Shown here: positions 46,109 to 55,514 of the stretch, in pieces
Position numbering within the stretch: position 1 is the first letter of the stretch
Layout: each line of letters opens with the position of its first letter
Source of the DNA: Pareuzebyella sediminis
GTDB lineage: Bacteria; Bacteroidota; Bacteroidia; Flavobacteriales; Flavobacteriaceae
Assembly: GCF_008367235.1 (NCBI RefSeq)
Contig: NZ_VTZS01000002.1
Coordinates: 806,001 to 870,000, forward strand
Length of the DNA: 64,000 nucleotides
Direction: 5' to 3'
Made by a program: the position numbers and the translations under genes
The notes under the pieces: model-generated
Told to the model about the DNA's origin: nothing
The model's database searches: none
Seen by the model: the letters and a program-made list of their open reading frames with translations, nothing else

Positions 46109-47875
46109 ATGGCTCTGCTTTCGAGAACATCTATTTATATTGACGGGGAGGAAGTTCCTTCCTTTAAACACCTACACCTCGACCAACCTCTTGGCGACCA
46201 TCATATCCTTGAAGTTGCCTTTCGTATGGATACCCTCGAAAACGGTACAAGCGAATTTGGGGAAAGAAGCAGGTCTTTCTTGGGCAAGTCAATTTCCGTA
46301 GAGATCAATTCGGTCTCCAACAGGTCCAGCGCTGGCACTCTAGAATTCGTTGGGGTAATTACCGACCTAAGGCTCGTGAAAGGGAACCATACTGGAAACG
46401 GCGACGAAATTGTGCTTCGGGCAAAAAGTACATCCTGTCTTTCGGACAATGGCGCTCATTATAACTCATACAATGACGTGACACTCGCCGATATCGCACA
46501 CGAAATCCTGCAAAATTTTCAATTGGATTGTGATATATCCCCAAGGTTCGACGAAACCATAGCATATTGTGTGCAACATCATGAAAGTTGCTTTGCTTTC
46601 CTTAGGCGTCTTGCCGCGTTATATGGTGAATGGTTCTATTACAATGGGGAGCGTTTGGTGTTTGGCACGCCCGAAATGAATGATACCGAACTACGGTACG
46701 CCATAGACCTCGATGCCTTCGAGCTAGGATTCATACCGTTGCCTCAGAAGCAGACCCTATTCACCAATGACTACCTTACCGACACCATTGCGCAAACCGA
46801 ACCGCACATTAAACCTGATGGGGTGACCGCAACCAATGGATTTCTATACGATAAATCTTCAGAAATCTTTGGGCAGCGAACCTCTGTGTGGAACAACCAT
46901 AACAATGGCTCGCAAGCGTTTGAAAGGTTACAATCAAAAGCCCGTTCCGCCCATGATGCTATTGTCATTAACGAATTGGTGGCAAGGGCTTCAAGCAGCA
47001 ATCCGGGTGTCAAACTAGGTAATCTGGTCACTATTGAAAATGAAAAATACAGGGTGGTCGGTATACGCCATTCCGCTGATGGTTCAGGGCATTACCATAA
47101 CCATTTTGAGGCGGTTTCCGGCAGTTTTGAAGCCTATCCAAAAACGGATATACATGCTTTCCCAAGAAGTGAGGCCCAAGTAGCCAAGGTGATGGAAAAC
47201 CACGATCCCGAGGGTTTGGCAAGGGTAAAGGTTCAATTTGCCTGGCAGCAGGCAGAAAACAAGATGACGCCTTGGATTCGAATTGTTAGCCCCAGTGCCT
47301 CCAGCGGGCAGGGATTTTTCTTTATACCAGAGGTTGGTGATGAGGTCTTTGTACAATTTGAAGGAGGCAACGCCGAATGCCCATACGTAGTAGGTAGTTT
47401 GTTCAATGCCAACGCAGAACCCCCATCAGGCAGTTCTAATGAAAGTAACCATATTAAAATGCTTCAAAGCAGAAGTGGGTCTATTGTAAAATTGAACGAT
47501 GAGGATGGCAGTGTAAAACTCCAAGATGCCGCGGGAAGTTTCATTCTATTGGATGGAACTGGCAACATTGTTATAAATGCTGTTGAGAACTTTAATATCG
47601 ACTGTAAAGTTGGTGCTTTTGATGCGAGGGAAACCCTTAACGTTGGATCTCCGGATACTACTGTTGCCGGAGATGACTACTTATGGCTAACCTCAGATAC
47701 TGAAGTCAAGACCGATGGACCAACGATAACACTGTCAGGTACTGCAAATATTGACGTGAATGCCCCAGATATCGTCATCAGCGGCGAGACCTCGACTACT
47801 GTAACAGGTGGAACAGTGGACATTAACGGCACAGGAATGACGAATGTTAAGGGTGGCACAGTTAATCTAAATTAA
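46109..47875 (+). CDS. vgrG: T6SS spike protein VgrG/TssI
   Basis: 588-aa VgrG. It has a gp27-like base with the QHHESCFAFLRRLAALYGEW motif (about residues 151-170), a gp5 OB-fold segment (GLARVKVQFAWQQAENKMTP, about 370-389; GFFFIPEVGDEVFVQFEGGN, about 408-427) and a C-terminal beta-helix needle rich in TVTGGTVDINGTG repeats. No extra effector domain is fused, so toxins are delivered through the PAAR-Rhs protein downstream. The adaptor gene follows after 7 nt. Confidence 0.92.
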   Translation: MALLSRTSIYIDGEEVPSFKHLHLDQPLGDHHILEVAFRMDTLENGTSEFGERSRSFLGKSISVEINSVSNRSSAGTLEFVGVITDLRLVKGNHTGNGDEIVLRAKSTSCLSDNGAHYNSYNDVTLADIAHEILQNFQLDCDISPRFDETIAYCVQHHESCFAFLRRLAALYGEWFYYNGERLVFGTPEMNDTELRYAIDLDAFELGFIPLPQKQTLFTNDYLTDTIAQTEPHIKPDGVTATNGFLYDKSSEIFGQRTSVWNNHNNGSQAFERLQSKARSAHDAIVINELVARASSSNPGVKLGNLVTIENEKYRVVGIRHSADGSGHYHNHFEAVSGSFEAYPKTDIHAFPRSEAQVAKVMENHDPEGLARVKVQFAWQQAENKMTPWIRIVSPSASSGQGFFFIPEVGDEVFVQFEGGNAECPYVVGSLFNANAEPPSGSSNESNHIKMLQSRSGSIVKLNDEDGSVKLQDAAGSFILLDGTGNIVINAVENFNIDCKVGAFDARETLNVGSPDTTVAGDDYLWLTSDTEVKTDGPTITLSGTANIDVNAPDIVISGETSTTVTGGTVDINGTGMTNVKGGTVNLN

Positions 47876-47882
47876 TATAAAA

Positions 47883-49244
47883 ATGAGTGACGAGCATAAT
47901 CCTATAGCGCAACTGATAGCCCAACTACAGCAGAAATGGATTAAAGAGGTCAGTCCGCATGACCATATCAATCTTGTTCGTTGGCTCGTGAGGCCCGAAC
48001 ATGCAAAGTTGTATACCGGTTTTTTGCAGGTAGAATCTTCAAATACTGGCCGTCTTCCTGAAATGGTTTTGGTTTTGTTGACCATATTCAAGGATGCAAA
48101 AGAACATAGTAAGAATTTAATACTAGAATGGATTAATTCCTATCGTGGCAATGCGGAACTCATAGAGAAATATAAAAAGAACAACAAAGATTTCCATTGG
48201 GACGCGGATTATTTTGAAAAACGAGTATCCGATGATCACCAAGCGAATAACCTCCTATTAATAGAGTTGCTATCTTCCTTCCAAGGTGCCCACTCTAGAG
48301 GTGAAATCCCCCTGGTTTTATGCCTCTATCCCTATGGAACCGAAGATATGAAGGCCTATAACAAATGGCTAGACACAATTTTGAAACTGGGCCTGCCACC
48401 GAAAATTCGTCTAATGATTTTTGATAATGCCGATGACCGTTATTTCGATAAGTTATGTGACGCGCACGCGGGTATCTCTAAAACTTTGGCGGTACCTTTT
48501 GATTTAAGCGAAGCCATTTCAAAACTAGCCAAGGCCGGTGACCCAAATGACCCCGTGGTCCAATTTAGGGAATGTATGTTGAAGATGGGTAAGGCTGTTA
48601 GAAATCAGAATCTTCTTGAACTGAATAAATGGGGTGAAAAAGGTATTGAAATTATGCAAAAAACGGGGGATGTCGGTATGTTTTCGAATTCACACATCGT
48701 CTATGCCGGAATGCTATTTAATTTTAAGGAATACGATGCAATAGACGAGCTTCTGTCCAAAGGTTTACTACTAGCAAAAAAAGGATTGAAAGCAAAAAAT
48801 GTTATTTGTAAAACCTTGATTATTCAATACTACGCATTCCAGGCAAGTTCAAAACAACTACAGAAAAAATTTGAAGAAGCTACGGATCTTTTTTGTATGC
48901 AAGCAGACACCGCCATAGAAATTGGCTTCCCCCAGCAATCATTGAATGCTTGGTGGATGGCCTATAATGCCATTAAAAAACTAGATAGAGACCGCTATTC
49001 AAAAATTGTGAGGAAAGCCTATGAGAAAGGGGTAGAACAGGACAAGGAAACACTAAAATCAACAACTATGTCTTTTATAGCGGCGGATTACTATAACATT
49101 TTGGACAAACGCCGCAGACGAGAAGACTGTCAAGAGGTAGATGCATTTATGGTAGAGGTGGAAGGCGAGAAATGGCGTGAAGATGTCGAATCACGTCGTA
49201 AGGCCATGGAAAAAAGAAAATACACAATTTCAAACTGGTTTTAA
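47883..49244 (+). CDS. helical-repeat protein between vgrG and PAAR-rhs, candidate effector adaptor
   Basis: 453-aa cytosolic protein of unknown family. The first half has LVRWLVRPEHAKLYTGFLQV and IPLVLCLYPYGTEDMKAYNK segments; the second half (about residues 225-400) is TPR-like and helical (GKAVRNQNLLELNKWGEKGI; YAGMLFNFKEYDAIDELLSK). It is packed 7 nt after vgrG and 3 nt before the PAAR-Rhs gene, the position where Proteobacteria encode effector chaperones such as Tap/DUF4123 or Eag. It probably loads the Rhs effector on VgrG. No motif shared with those families is seen. Confidence 0.7.
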   Translation: MSDEHNPIAQLIAQLQQKWIKEVSPHDHINLVRWLVRPEHAKLYTGFLQVESSNTGRLPEMVLVLLTIFKDAKEHSKNLILEWINSYRGNAELIEKYKKNNKDFHWDADYFEKRVSDDHQANNLLLIELLSSFQGAHSRGEIPLVLCLYPYGTEDMKAYNKWLDTILKLGLPPKIRLMIFDNADDRYFDKLCDAHAGISKTLAVPFDLSEAISKLAKAGDPNDPVVQFRECMLKMGKAVRNQNLLELNKWGEKGIEIMQKTGDVGMFSNSHIVYAGMLFNFKEYDAIDELLSKGLLLAKKGLKAKNVICKTLIIQYYAFQASSKQLQKKFEEATDLFCMQADTAIEIGFPQQSLNAWWMAYNAIKKLDRDRYSKIVRKAYEKGVEQDKETLKSTTMSFIAADYYNILDKRRRREDCQEVDAFMVEVEGEKWREDVESRRKAMEKRKYTISNWF

Positions 49245-49247
49245 GTT

Positions 49248-52200
49248 ATGATGTTGGCCAACGCACATTTTACCCCCGTTCTAGGAATCGATATCCATTT
49301 CGTATTGGTGCCCACTCCGGCCGGACCCGTGCCTACACCCTTACCCCATCCTTTTATAGGAATGGTGTTAGATCCCATGGATTACATTCCGCCTTTTAAC
49401 CTTCCCGTGCCATTTATAGGGCCTGTTCCCATAGGTTCAAGAACGAAAGTAAACGGTCTGCACAAAGGTAATGCCGGAACTGCTGGAATCTTGAATGCAC
49501 TAATTCACCTCCCAATCGGAGGTCCAACGTTTGCGACACCTCCCCTGATTAACCATGACTCATCAAATTTCTTTGGTAGTACGAGGGTAAATGCCGAGGG
49601 TTCCTACATGACACCAGCGGGGTTTATGGTAATGACCTGCAACGATATCGGGATGCCACTTACGCTAAAACCTGGAGAAACTTGTAGGACGCCTATTCCG
49701 GGTAGATACCTTCCCTTATCCGCATCCATACCATTACCGGCGGGAAGACCGGTGATGGTCGGAGGGCCTTACGCCCCTGATCTAATGACCATAATAATGA
49801 GTTTGGCGATGTCGTTCGGTTTTGGCTGCCTGATGAGGGGGGCGAGTCGAGCATTAACGAGGTTCAACCATATGTTGCCCTCTACATCAGGTTTAAGACG
49901 GGCCTTGTGCCGTTTGGGCTTTGAACCTGTCGATTTGGTCACCGGACGTATGCTGTATGATGGTGAAGATTTCGAAATTCCGGGAGTAATACCCATTAAA
50001 TGGAAGCGCAGTTGGTATTCCGATTCCGCTTATAAAGGGCCAATGGGCCATGGCTTTCATTGCAATTACGACCTTGCCTTGCACATTTTGGAAGATGAAT
50101 GTACTATCGCAATGCGATTACCCGACGGAAGAATTACAAGTTTCCCTTGTCTGATTGGTGAAGGGGAGAGTTTTTATAACCGTTTCGAAAAACTGACACT
50201 TACCTATCTTGATATAGATACGTATACGGTTAGAGACCACACATCAAATCTCACCAATACTTTCAAACGAATTTCCGGTGATTTGTTCAAACCAGAGTCA
50301 TTAGGCAATGATGATGGATTTTCCATCAAGTTTTTCTATGATGCACAGGGTGCTTTGGAACAAATAATAGACACCGCGGGCCGAAGAATCAATATTGGTC
50401 TTGACAACGAGGGGCGCATTGCCGAAATAACGGCGGCACACGAGGGAGAACATCGGTATCTGGTGGGCTACTCCTATAATGAAGAGGGCGATTTAATTGG
50501 AATTACCGATGCATTGGGCCAAACCACTTCTATGGAATATGAAAATCATTTAATGATCAAAAAAACCGATCGCAACGGGCAAGCCTTTTATTGGGAATAC
50601 GATGGGAAGAGTACAGGTTCAAAATGTGTGAGGACCTGGGGCGACGGGGGTATTCTTTCGGGAACCATTCAATACGGAGACGGTCAAAACTGGGTGACCA
50701 ACTCGCTGGGCGAAACCACCATTTATTATTTTGATGAAAATAAGCTATGTAATAGGGTAACCAACCCTGAGGGAGGTGACACCTATCATGAGTTTACAGA
50801 TTTCATGGAGCCTTATCGCGACATCGATGAAGAGGGCAATACGACGGGCTACACCTATGACGCCCGAGGAAACTTAACAGGCATCCATCATCCGGATGGT
50901 GCGGTAACGACTTTCATGTACGACAAATCGGACCGACTTGTGCTGACAAAAACACCGGGCGGAAAAAAGAGTATCAGGACCTATAAAAAAGGAAAGCTTC
51001 ATGCTACCAGTAATGCTGATGGCTCAGTAACCATCTTTGGGTATAACGAAATGGGGCTGGTCAATAGCATAAGGGATAACTCAAAAAGTAAAACTAGGCT
51101 TGAATACGACACCGACCACAACTTGGTTCGGATGCTTCTACCGAATGGCGGAACATCTTCTTGGGACTATGATGCCTGGGGCAACTGTATAAAAATCACA
51201 AATTCGGAAAAACATCGGCAGCAATTTAGCTATGATGCTTTAGGAAGGGTATTAAAAGTACAACTTGCCGATGACAATACCATAACCATGACCTACAATG
51301 CCTATGATGAGGTAGTCGAGACTATCGATTCCAAAAAAAGGAAAGTGGCCTTTGAATATACCCCTATGGGCAGTCTCAAAATGCACAAGGAGAACGATAC
51401 CAAGGTACATTTTAAGTACAATACGGAAGAACAGTTAATGGCCATTATCAATGAGCATGAAGATTACTATAGGTTCGGTCGGAATAAAAAGGGGGAAATC
51501 ATCAACGAAACGGGCTTTGACGGCCTGCGCCGTGATTTTTTGCGAGACCGTGCCGGGAAAGTACTGAAGGTACTTAGACCCGACAACAGGTTCACCGAAT
51601 ATGAATACGACCTCAACGGCCGTATCATTCGAAGCGAACATAGCGACGGTACCTGGGAAACGTTTTCCTATAACCCCGATGGGCTGTTAGTCGAGGCCGT
51701 CAATCAAAATAGCAAGGTATTGATGAACCGTGATCAGGCCGGTAAAATTCTATCGGAAGATCAAGATGGTCATTTGGTTGAAAGCAGTTATGACAAACAA
51801 GGGAATCGCATTCATATACAAAGTAGCCTTGGCGCCGATATTCAAATCGAAAGAACTAAGATGGGCCTTGTACAAGAAGTGCAGGCGAGCAATTCACTCG
51901 CCCAAGAACAAAATGAAGCTTGGTCCGCTCGAATAAGTTACAATTCGGTAGGGCAGGAACTGGAACGGCTGCTGCCCGGAGGTATCTGTAATCGAATGAA
52001 CTATGACAAGGCCGGTAGGCCCATGGAGCATTCGGTCAGTAGGTCGAATAGGGAACTACGGCATAGAACGTATAGCTGGAACGTCAATGACCAGTTACGG
52101 ACCATGGTTGACAATTTGACCAAAGGTGCAGTCAACTATACCTATGATGCCTTTGGGAATTTGGCCACCGCTCGCTATGAAAATGGCCAATTCGATTATA

Positions 52201-53429
52201 AACTCCCCGATGAAGTAGGCAACTTATATCGGAACAAAGATCAGAGTGACCGCAAATATGGCCCTGGCGGACAATTGTTGGAAGCCAATGGCAATACCTA
52301 CTCCTACGACAAGGAGGGCAACCTTATTGAAAAAAGTACATCGAGCGGAGTCGAGGTATATGAATGGTACGGCAACGGCATGTTGCAAGCGGTAACCAAA
52401 CCAAATGGAGACAAAATCTCTTTTGAATATGATGCCTTGGGCAGAAGAACCGCCAAGATCGTAGTTCCCAGAATGCCGCATAAAAAAAGAGTCATCACAC
52501 GATTTGTCTGGGATGGCAATGTACCCCTGCATGAATGGAAATATGATTTGAGGGATCGCCCTGAATGGGTGGTCGATGAATTTGGTTTTTTAATAAAGGA
52601 CAAAGAAGAACCGATAACCTTCACTCGTACTGAAGCAAACCAAGATGGGGTACTTATTACATGGGTCTTTGATGAAGGTACTTTCAGGCCCGCCGCCAAA
52701 ATGGTCGATGGGGAACATTTCTCAATAATTACCGATTATTTGGGTACCCCTGTGGAAATGTATAATACCAAAGGTGAAAAAACCTGGGCCGCTGAATATG
52801 ATATGTATGGTAAAATACGTACATTATTCCAAGGTTCTTTAATGGACTGTCCGTTTAGGTTCCAAGGGCAGTACGAGGATGTTGAGACAGGTTTATATTA
52901 CAATAGGTTTAGATACTATTCAGCAAATGGAGGGTCTTATTTATCAAAAGATTTTATTGGTTTTATAGGTGATAATTCAAATCTCTATTCTTATATCCAC
53001 GACAGTAACATATTGATAGATCCTCTTGGGTTAGCACCTTGGGAAAATGGAGGGTTTAATGAGTGGTTTAACAACGCCTCAGTTCAAGATATTATAGACA
53101 ATAAGCAGTCAGTAGAATCCGCTTTAAGGGGAAATGGGGGAATGCACGAAATGTTTCCTGTTTCCGAAGCAGCAAGAGCAAAAGAGCTAGGTTTCACTGC
53201 AGAAGAACTTAGAAACATGACTGTTGAAACCGATAGAATCACCTTTACTGGAGTAAAAGACAGTCGTGGCCATCCAGTTCCCGATGGAGGCCATCACAAC
53301 ACAAGGGCCGGCAGGCATTTTCATAACAAGTTAATAAGAGCCCTTAGACGTGCTAAGACGAAGATAGGAGCATTAAGAATTATTAATAGAATACATAACG
53401 AACATATGCGTTTAAAATGTAAATCATAG
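49248..53429 (+). CDS. PAAR-like Rhs polymorphic toxin, T6SS effector
   Basis: 1393-aa effector. The N-terminal 190 residues are a PAAR-like, glycine/proline-rich spike tip (VPTPAGPVPTPLPHPFIGMV; VMTCNDIGMPLTLKPGE), followed by a hydrophobic patch (LMTIIMSLAMSFGFGCLM), a DUF6531-type region (EPVDLVTGRMLYDGEDF) and about 20 YD/Rhs repeats (YDARGNLTGI, YDALGRVLKV and similar) forming the toxin cocoon. The self-cleavage/core end is DPLGL (1258-1262). The roughly 130-aa C-terminal toxin has GGMHEMFPVSEAARAKELGF, GGHH (His1349-His1350) and HFH (1357-1359), suggesting an HNH/EndoVII-like nuclease; the activity is inferred. The last 400 bp are more AT-rich. A dispersed repeat is inserted at 52341-52356. 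Confidence 0.88.
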   Translation: MMLANAHFTPVLGIDIHFVLVPTPAGPVPTPLPHPFIGMVLDPMDYIPPFNLPVPFIGPVPIGSRTKVNGLHKGNAGTAGILNALIHLPIGGPTFATPPLINHDSSNFFGSTRVNAEGSYMTPAGFMVMTCNDIGMPLTLKPGETCRTPIPGRYLPLSASIPLPAGRPVMVGGPYAPDLMTIIMSLAMSFGFGCLMRGASRALTRFNHMLPSTSGLRRALCRLGFEPVDLVTGRMLYDGEDFEIPGVIPIKWKRSWYSDSAYKGPMGHGFHCNYDLALHILEDECTIAMRLPDGRITSFPCLIGEGESFYNRFEKLTLTYLDIDTYTVRDHTSNLTNTFKRISGDLFKPESLGNDDGFSIKFFYDAQGALEQIIDTAGRRINIGLDNEGRIAEITAAHEGEHRYLVGYSYNEEGDLIGITDALGQTTSMEYENHLMIKKTDRNGQAFYWEYDGKSTGSKCVRTWGDGGILSGTIQYGDGQNWVTNSLGETTIYYFDENKLCNRVTNPEGGDTYHEFTDFMEPYRDIDEEGNTTGYTYDARGNLTGIHHPDGAVTTFMYDKSDRLVLTKTPGGKKSIRTYKKGKLHATSNADGSVTIFGYNEMGLVNSIRDNSKSKTRLEYDTDHNLVRMLLPNGGTSSWDYDAWGNCIKITNSEKHRQQFSYDALGRVLKVQLADDNTITMTYNAYDEVVETIDSKKRKVAFEYTPMGSLKMHKENDTKVHFKYNTEEQLMAIINEHEDYYRFGRNKKGEIINETGFDGLRRDFLRDRAGKVLKVLRPDNRFTEYEYDLNGRIIRSEHSDGTWETFSYNPDGLLVEAVNQNSKVLMNRDQAGKILSEDQDGHLVESSYDKQGNRIHIQSSLGADIQIERTKMGLVQEVQASNSLAQEQNEAWSARISYNSVGQELERLLPGGICNRMNYDKAGRPMEHSVSRSNRELRHRTYSWNVNDQLRTMVDNLTKGAVNYTYDAFGNLATARYENGQFDYKLPDEVGNLYRNKDQSDRKYGPGGQLLEANGNTYSYDKEGNLIEKSTSSGVEVYEWYGNGMLQAVTKPNGDKISFEYDALGRRTAKIVVPRMPHKKRVITRFVWDGNVPLHEWKYDLRDRPEWVVDEFGFLIKDKEEPITFTRTEANQDGVLITWVFDEGTFRPAAKMVDGEHFSIITDYLGTPVEMYNTKGEKTWAAEYDMYGKIRTLFQGSLMDCPFRFQGQYEDVETGLYYNRFRYYSANGGSYLSKDFIGFIGDNSNLYSYIHDSNILIDPLGLAPWENGGFNEWFNNASVQDIIDNKQSVESALRGNGGMHEMFPVSEAARAKELGFTAEELRNMTVETDRITFTGVKDSRGHPVPDGGHHNTRAGRHFHNKLIRALRRAKTKIGALRIINRIHNEHMRLKCKS
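52341..52356. repeat. GAGCGGAGTCGA dispersed repeat inside the rhs gene
   Basis: TCGAGCGGAGTCGAGG encodes SSGVE in an Rhs repeat spacer. The 12-mer at 52343-52354 is identical to 32521-32532 in hsdM. Confidence 0.5.
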
Positions 53430-53432
53430 AGT

Positions 53433-53825
53433 ATGGATTATTTAGACAAGGTATTTATATGGCTTGGTGAAACAGACAAAAGTCAACAGCAGTTAGAGGA
53501 CTATTTTCGGCTGGATTATTCCGTCGAAGGTAATTTTGATGACCCAACTTATAAAATTTGTGGGTTTTGTAAAGATATTGGTGAAAAATGGTATAATGAA
53601 GATTTCGTAGGGTATTTAAAATTCAAAAATTCTTTGAGTATTCAAGAAATATTAAAACACATTCCAGTGGCATTGCATGAAAGTAAAAAAATAATGAGTA
53701 TTTGCAGGGAAATGGGTATTGTTAAAGTTAATTGCTCTTACTGGTACTCTGGTGAAATTAAGATTCCTTCAAGACATAAAAGTTATAATGGTATAAATTT
53801 TATTGGAGAATTTGATTTGGATTAA
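53433..53825 (+). CDS. immunity protein for the Rhs toxin (Imm22-like)
   Basis: 130-aa acidic cytosolic protein 3 nt after the Rhs gene. The start YLDKVFIWLGETDKSQQQLEDYF and the following DYSVEGNFDDPTYKICGFCK are similar to what I recall of the Imm22/DUF4284 immunity family (WLG....e...yf). It shares the AT-rich composition of the toxin tip, as expected for an exchanged toxin-immunity pair. Likely binds and blocks the C-terminal nuclease-like domain encoded just upstream. Confidence 0.7.
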   Translation: MDYLDKVFIWLGETDKSQQQLEDYFRLDYSVEGNFDDPTYKICGFCKDIGEKWYNEDFVGYLKFKNSLSIQEILKHIPVALHESKKIMSICREMGIVKVNCSYWYSGEIKIPSRHKSYNGINFIGEFDLD

Positions 53826-54266
53826 ATGTGGATTGTTTTTCCTTTAGTATATTTCCTGCTTGTAAATCTTGTAACTTCATAAGTTCTAGAGATAGTAAAT
53901 TATATAAGAACGTGCTTTTTTTCATCCGGTGGACCAAGTGCCAAAAAAGAATTAGTATTGTAAAACTTTTATCCTCGCTTGCGCGAGTTTGTAACTCGTG
54001 CCATACGCAACCGGCTTTCCGAAGTTTGCATCTTCGGACTTAAAAAATGACGCGGCCGTGATCGGACGGAAATACAAATTGCTGCGATGTTAAAAACTTC
54101 CCGCGCTGGCGCGCACATCCCGTTCGAGCCGGTTCTCGTGAGGATCTCCACTACAGTGACTTCCTTGCTGTCCGTTCGGCATGAAAAATTTCAAACGGTT
54201 TTGGTGTTTGTTCGGTGTAATACATTCAGCCAGAAAGTAGTCCATGCCCAATGTAAAATCTAAAAA
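53826..54266. other. 441-bp region with REP-like and GC-rich debris
   Basis: No credible gene. It contains overlapping small hairpins CTCGC-TTGC-GCGAG and GAGTT-TGT-AACTC (53974-53997), of the type linked to REP-associated transposases, and a GC-rich stretch (about 54050-54140) unlike both neighbours. It probably marks past exchange of toxin cassettes at the end of the rhs operon. Confidence 0.45.
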
Positions 54267-54677
54267 ATGAATCTTCAGGGCAACATAAAACTTTTATTCT
54301 TAAGTATCTCGATCAACTGCTCTGCTTTCTATGGCCCAACTCAAGATTCAGAACCACAATTTATTCAAACAGAGGCCAAAATTACCGCGCTTGATTCCAA
54401 AATAAGCGGCAGAACCTCTACAGTTATGGCCACGGTCTTGTACGTTACCGAAAGTGGAGATACGCTTAAAGGCCGAACACGCTTAATGCACGTACCCATG
54501 ATTGGCTCTTTTAGAGAAGTAGGTGATACGGTCAGTGTACTATATCAAAAAGACAATCCGTATTTGGTGAAGGCCAGAGAAGAATCGTTTTGGCAGACCT
54601 ATGGTGTTTACATACTAATTGCCTTGGGAATCGTGATTTCGGGCTATCAATTTGTTAAAGCTAAAAGGACGAATTAA
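54267..54677 (+). CDS. small membrane protein, DUF3592-like
   Basis: 136-aa protein with a hydrophobic N-terminal segment (LLFLSISINCSAFYG), an extracytoplasmic beta-rich part (ATVLYVTESGDTLKGRTRLM; GDTVSVLYQKDNPYLVKARE) and a C-terminal transmembrane helix (YGVYILIALGIVISGYQF). The middle resembles DUF3592 proteins. It sits between the rhs debris and the convergent effector gene, with no clear link to the T6SS; it could be a membrane immunity protein, but that is speculation. Confidence 0.55.
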   Translation: MNLQGNIKLLFLSISINCSAFYGPTQDSEPQFIQTEAKITALDSKISGRTSTVMATVLYVTESGDTLKGRTRLMHVPMIGSFREVGDTVSVLYQKDNPYLVKAREESFWQTYGVYILIALGIVISGYQFVKAKRTN

Positions 54678-54797
54678 CCCGAACTATACGAATTTTTCAA
54701 CTTTACAGCTTTTAAATCAAAGAAGTTTTGGCGTGGGCATGTAAAATACCTCCGCTTCGCGTACTTATAACGCTAGGGATTGAAAATTGTGCTCTTC

Positions 54798-55472
54798 TCA
54801 TATCGGAACCCCGTTGACCACATTTCGAAATGGGTTAAACGGTGCGACCGTTTCTGAAATCCGCGCCATATCCCCAGCAAAATTGGGCATTCGGGCCACA
54901 ATCTGTCTTAGGCGTGTAGAATACGGCGGGCGGTTCAATACATCAGGGTTACGAAGGGGCCAGCTACCGTGGTTGCCCAAAATACGTCTTCCCAGTTCAG
55001 AGGAATGTACCGAGGCGACCATGGCCGCAAAAAATTCTTCCACACTTTCAAAACTCGCCATCTGTAAAAGTTCAATACGACCGCCCCGCCTGACCAGTCG
55101 CTCGACCCCATTTATTTGTCGTAAGGCATGAGCCATTTCATGAAGCAATACTTCGTCTGCCCTACCTTGCGGCACATTCGCGGGAAGTACACTACGTGCT
55201 ACGCTGAACGCAATAAAGGAACCTGTTCCCAAAGCGGTACGGTCTGCACTAAAAGTGCCTCCGGAAAGCTCACTGCCCGGGGTGGCCGAGGCGTTGGGGG
55301 CACCACCCTCAAGATAGGGGGATATCACCACACGGTGTCGGTCACGTTCGATATGCCCTATCACGATTCTACCTGTATTCGTTCTTCGGATATCACGTAA
55401 CACCTGCTCGATCGAAGCACGATACCTCGCTTGTACATTTGCCGCTCCCCGACTCCGTATTAGCAATGACAT
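54798..55472 (-). CDS. zinc metalloprotease-like protein, candidate T6SS effector
   Basis: 224-aa protein with LLHEMAHALRQINGVE (HExxH at His111-His115, in a helix) and the downstream acidic FESVEEFFAAMVAS (a possible third ligand Glu). The layout recalls M91/NleD-type effector proteases. No signal peptide is present, so export would need the T6SS. It is the last gene of the clpV-tssB-tssC operon, 42 nt after tssC, and is GC-richer with Arg-rich codon use compared with its neighbours, suggesting acquisition. No immunity gene follows; the convergent neighbour is the DUF3592-like gene. Confidence 0.7.
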   Translation of the reverse strand: MSLLIRSRGAANVQARYRASIEQVLRDIRRTNTGRIVIGHIERDRHRVVISPYLEGGAPNASATPGSELSGGTFSADRTALGTGSFIAFSVARSVLPANVPQGRADEVLLHEMAHALRQINGVERLVRRGGRIELLQMASFESVEEFFAAMVASVHSSELGRRILGNHGSWPLRNPDVLNRPPYSTRLRQIVARMPNFAGDMARISETVAPFNPFRNVVNGVPI

Positions 55473-55514
55473 GGTTCCCTGGGTTCTTGAATTAAATCAT
55501 TTAATGAAAAGCAA

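Noticed and set aside
53828-54043. Plus-strand 71-codon frame after the Rhs immunity gene
   Set aside because: Runs through REP-like hairpins, has no recognisable domain and looks like non-coding debris.
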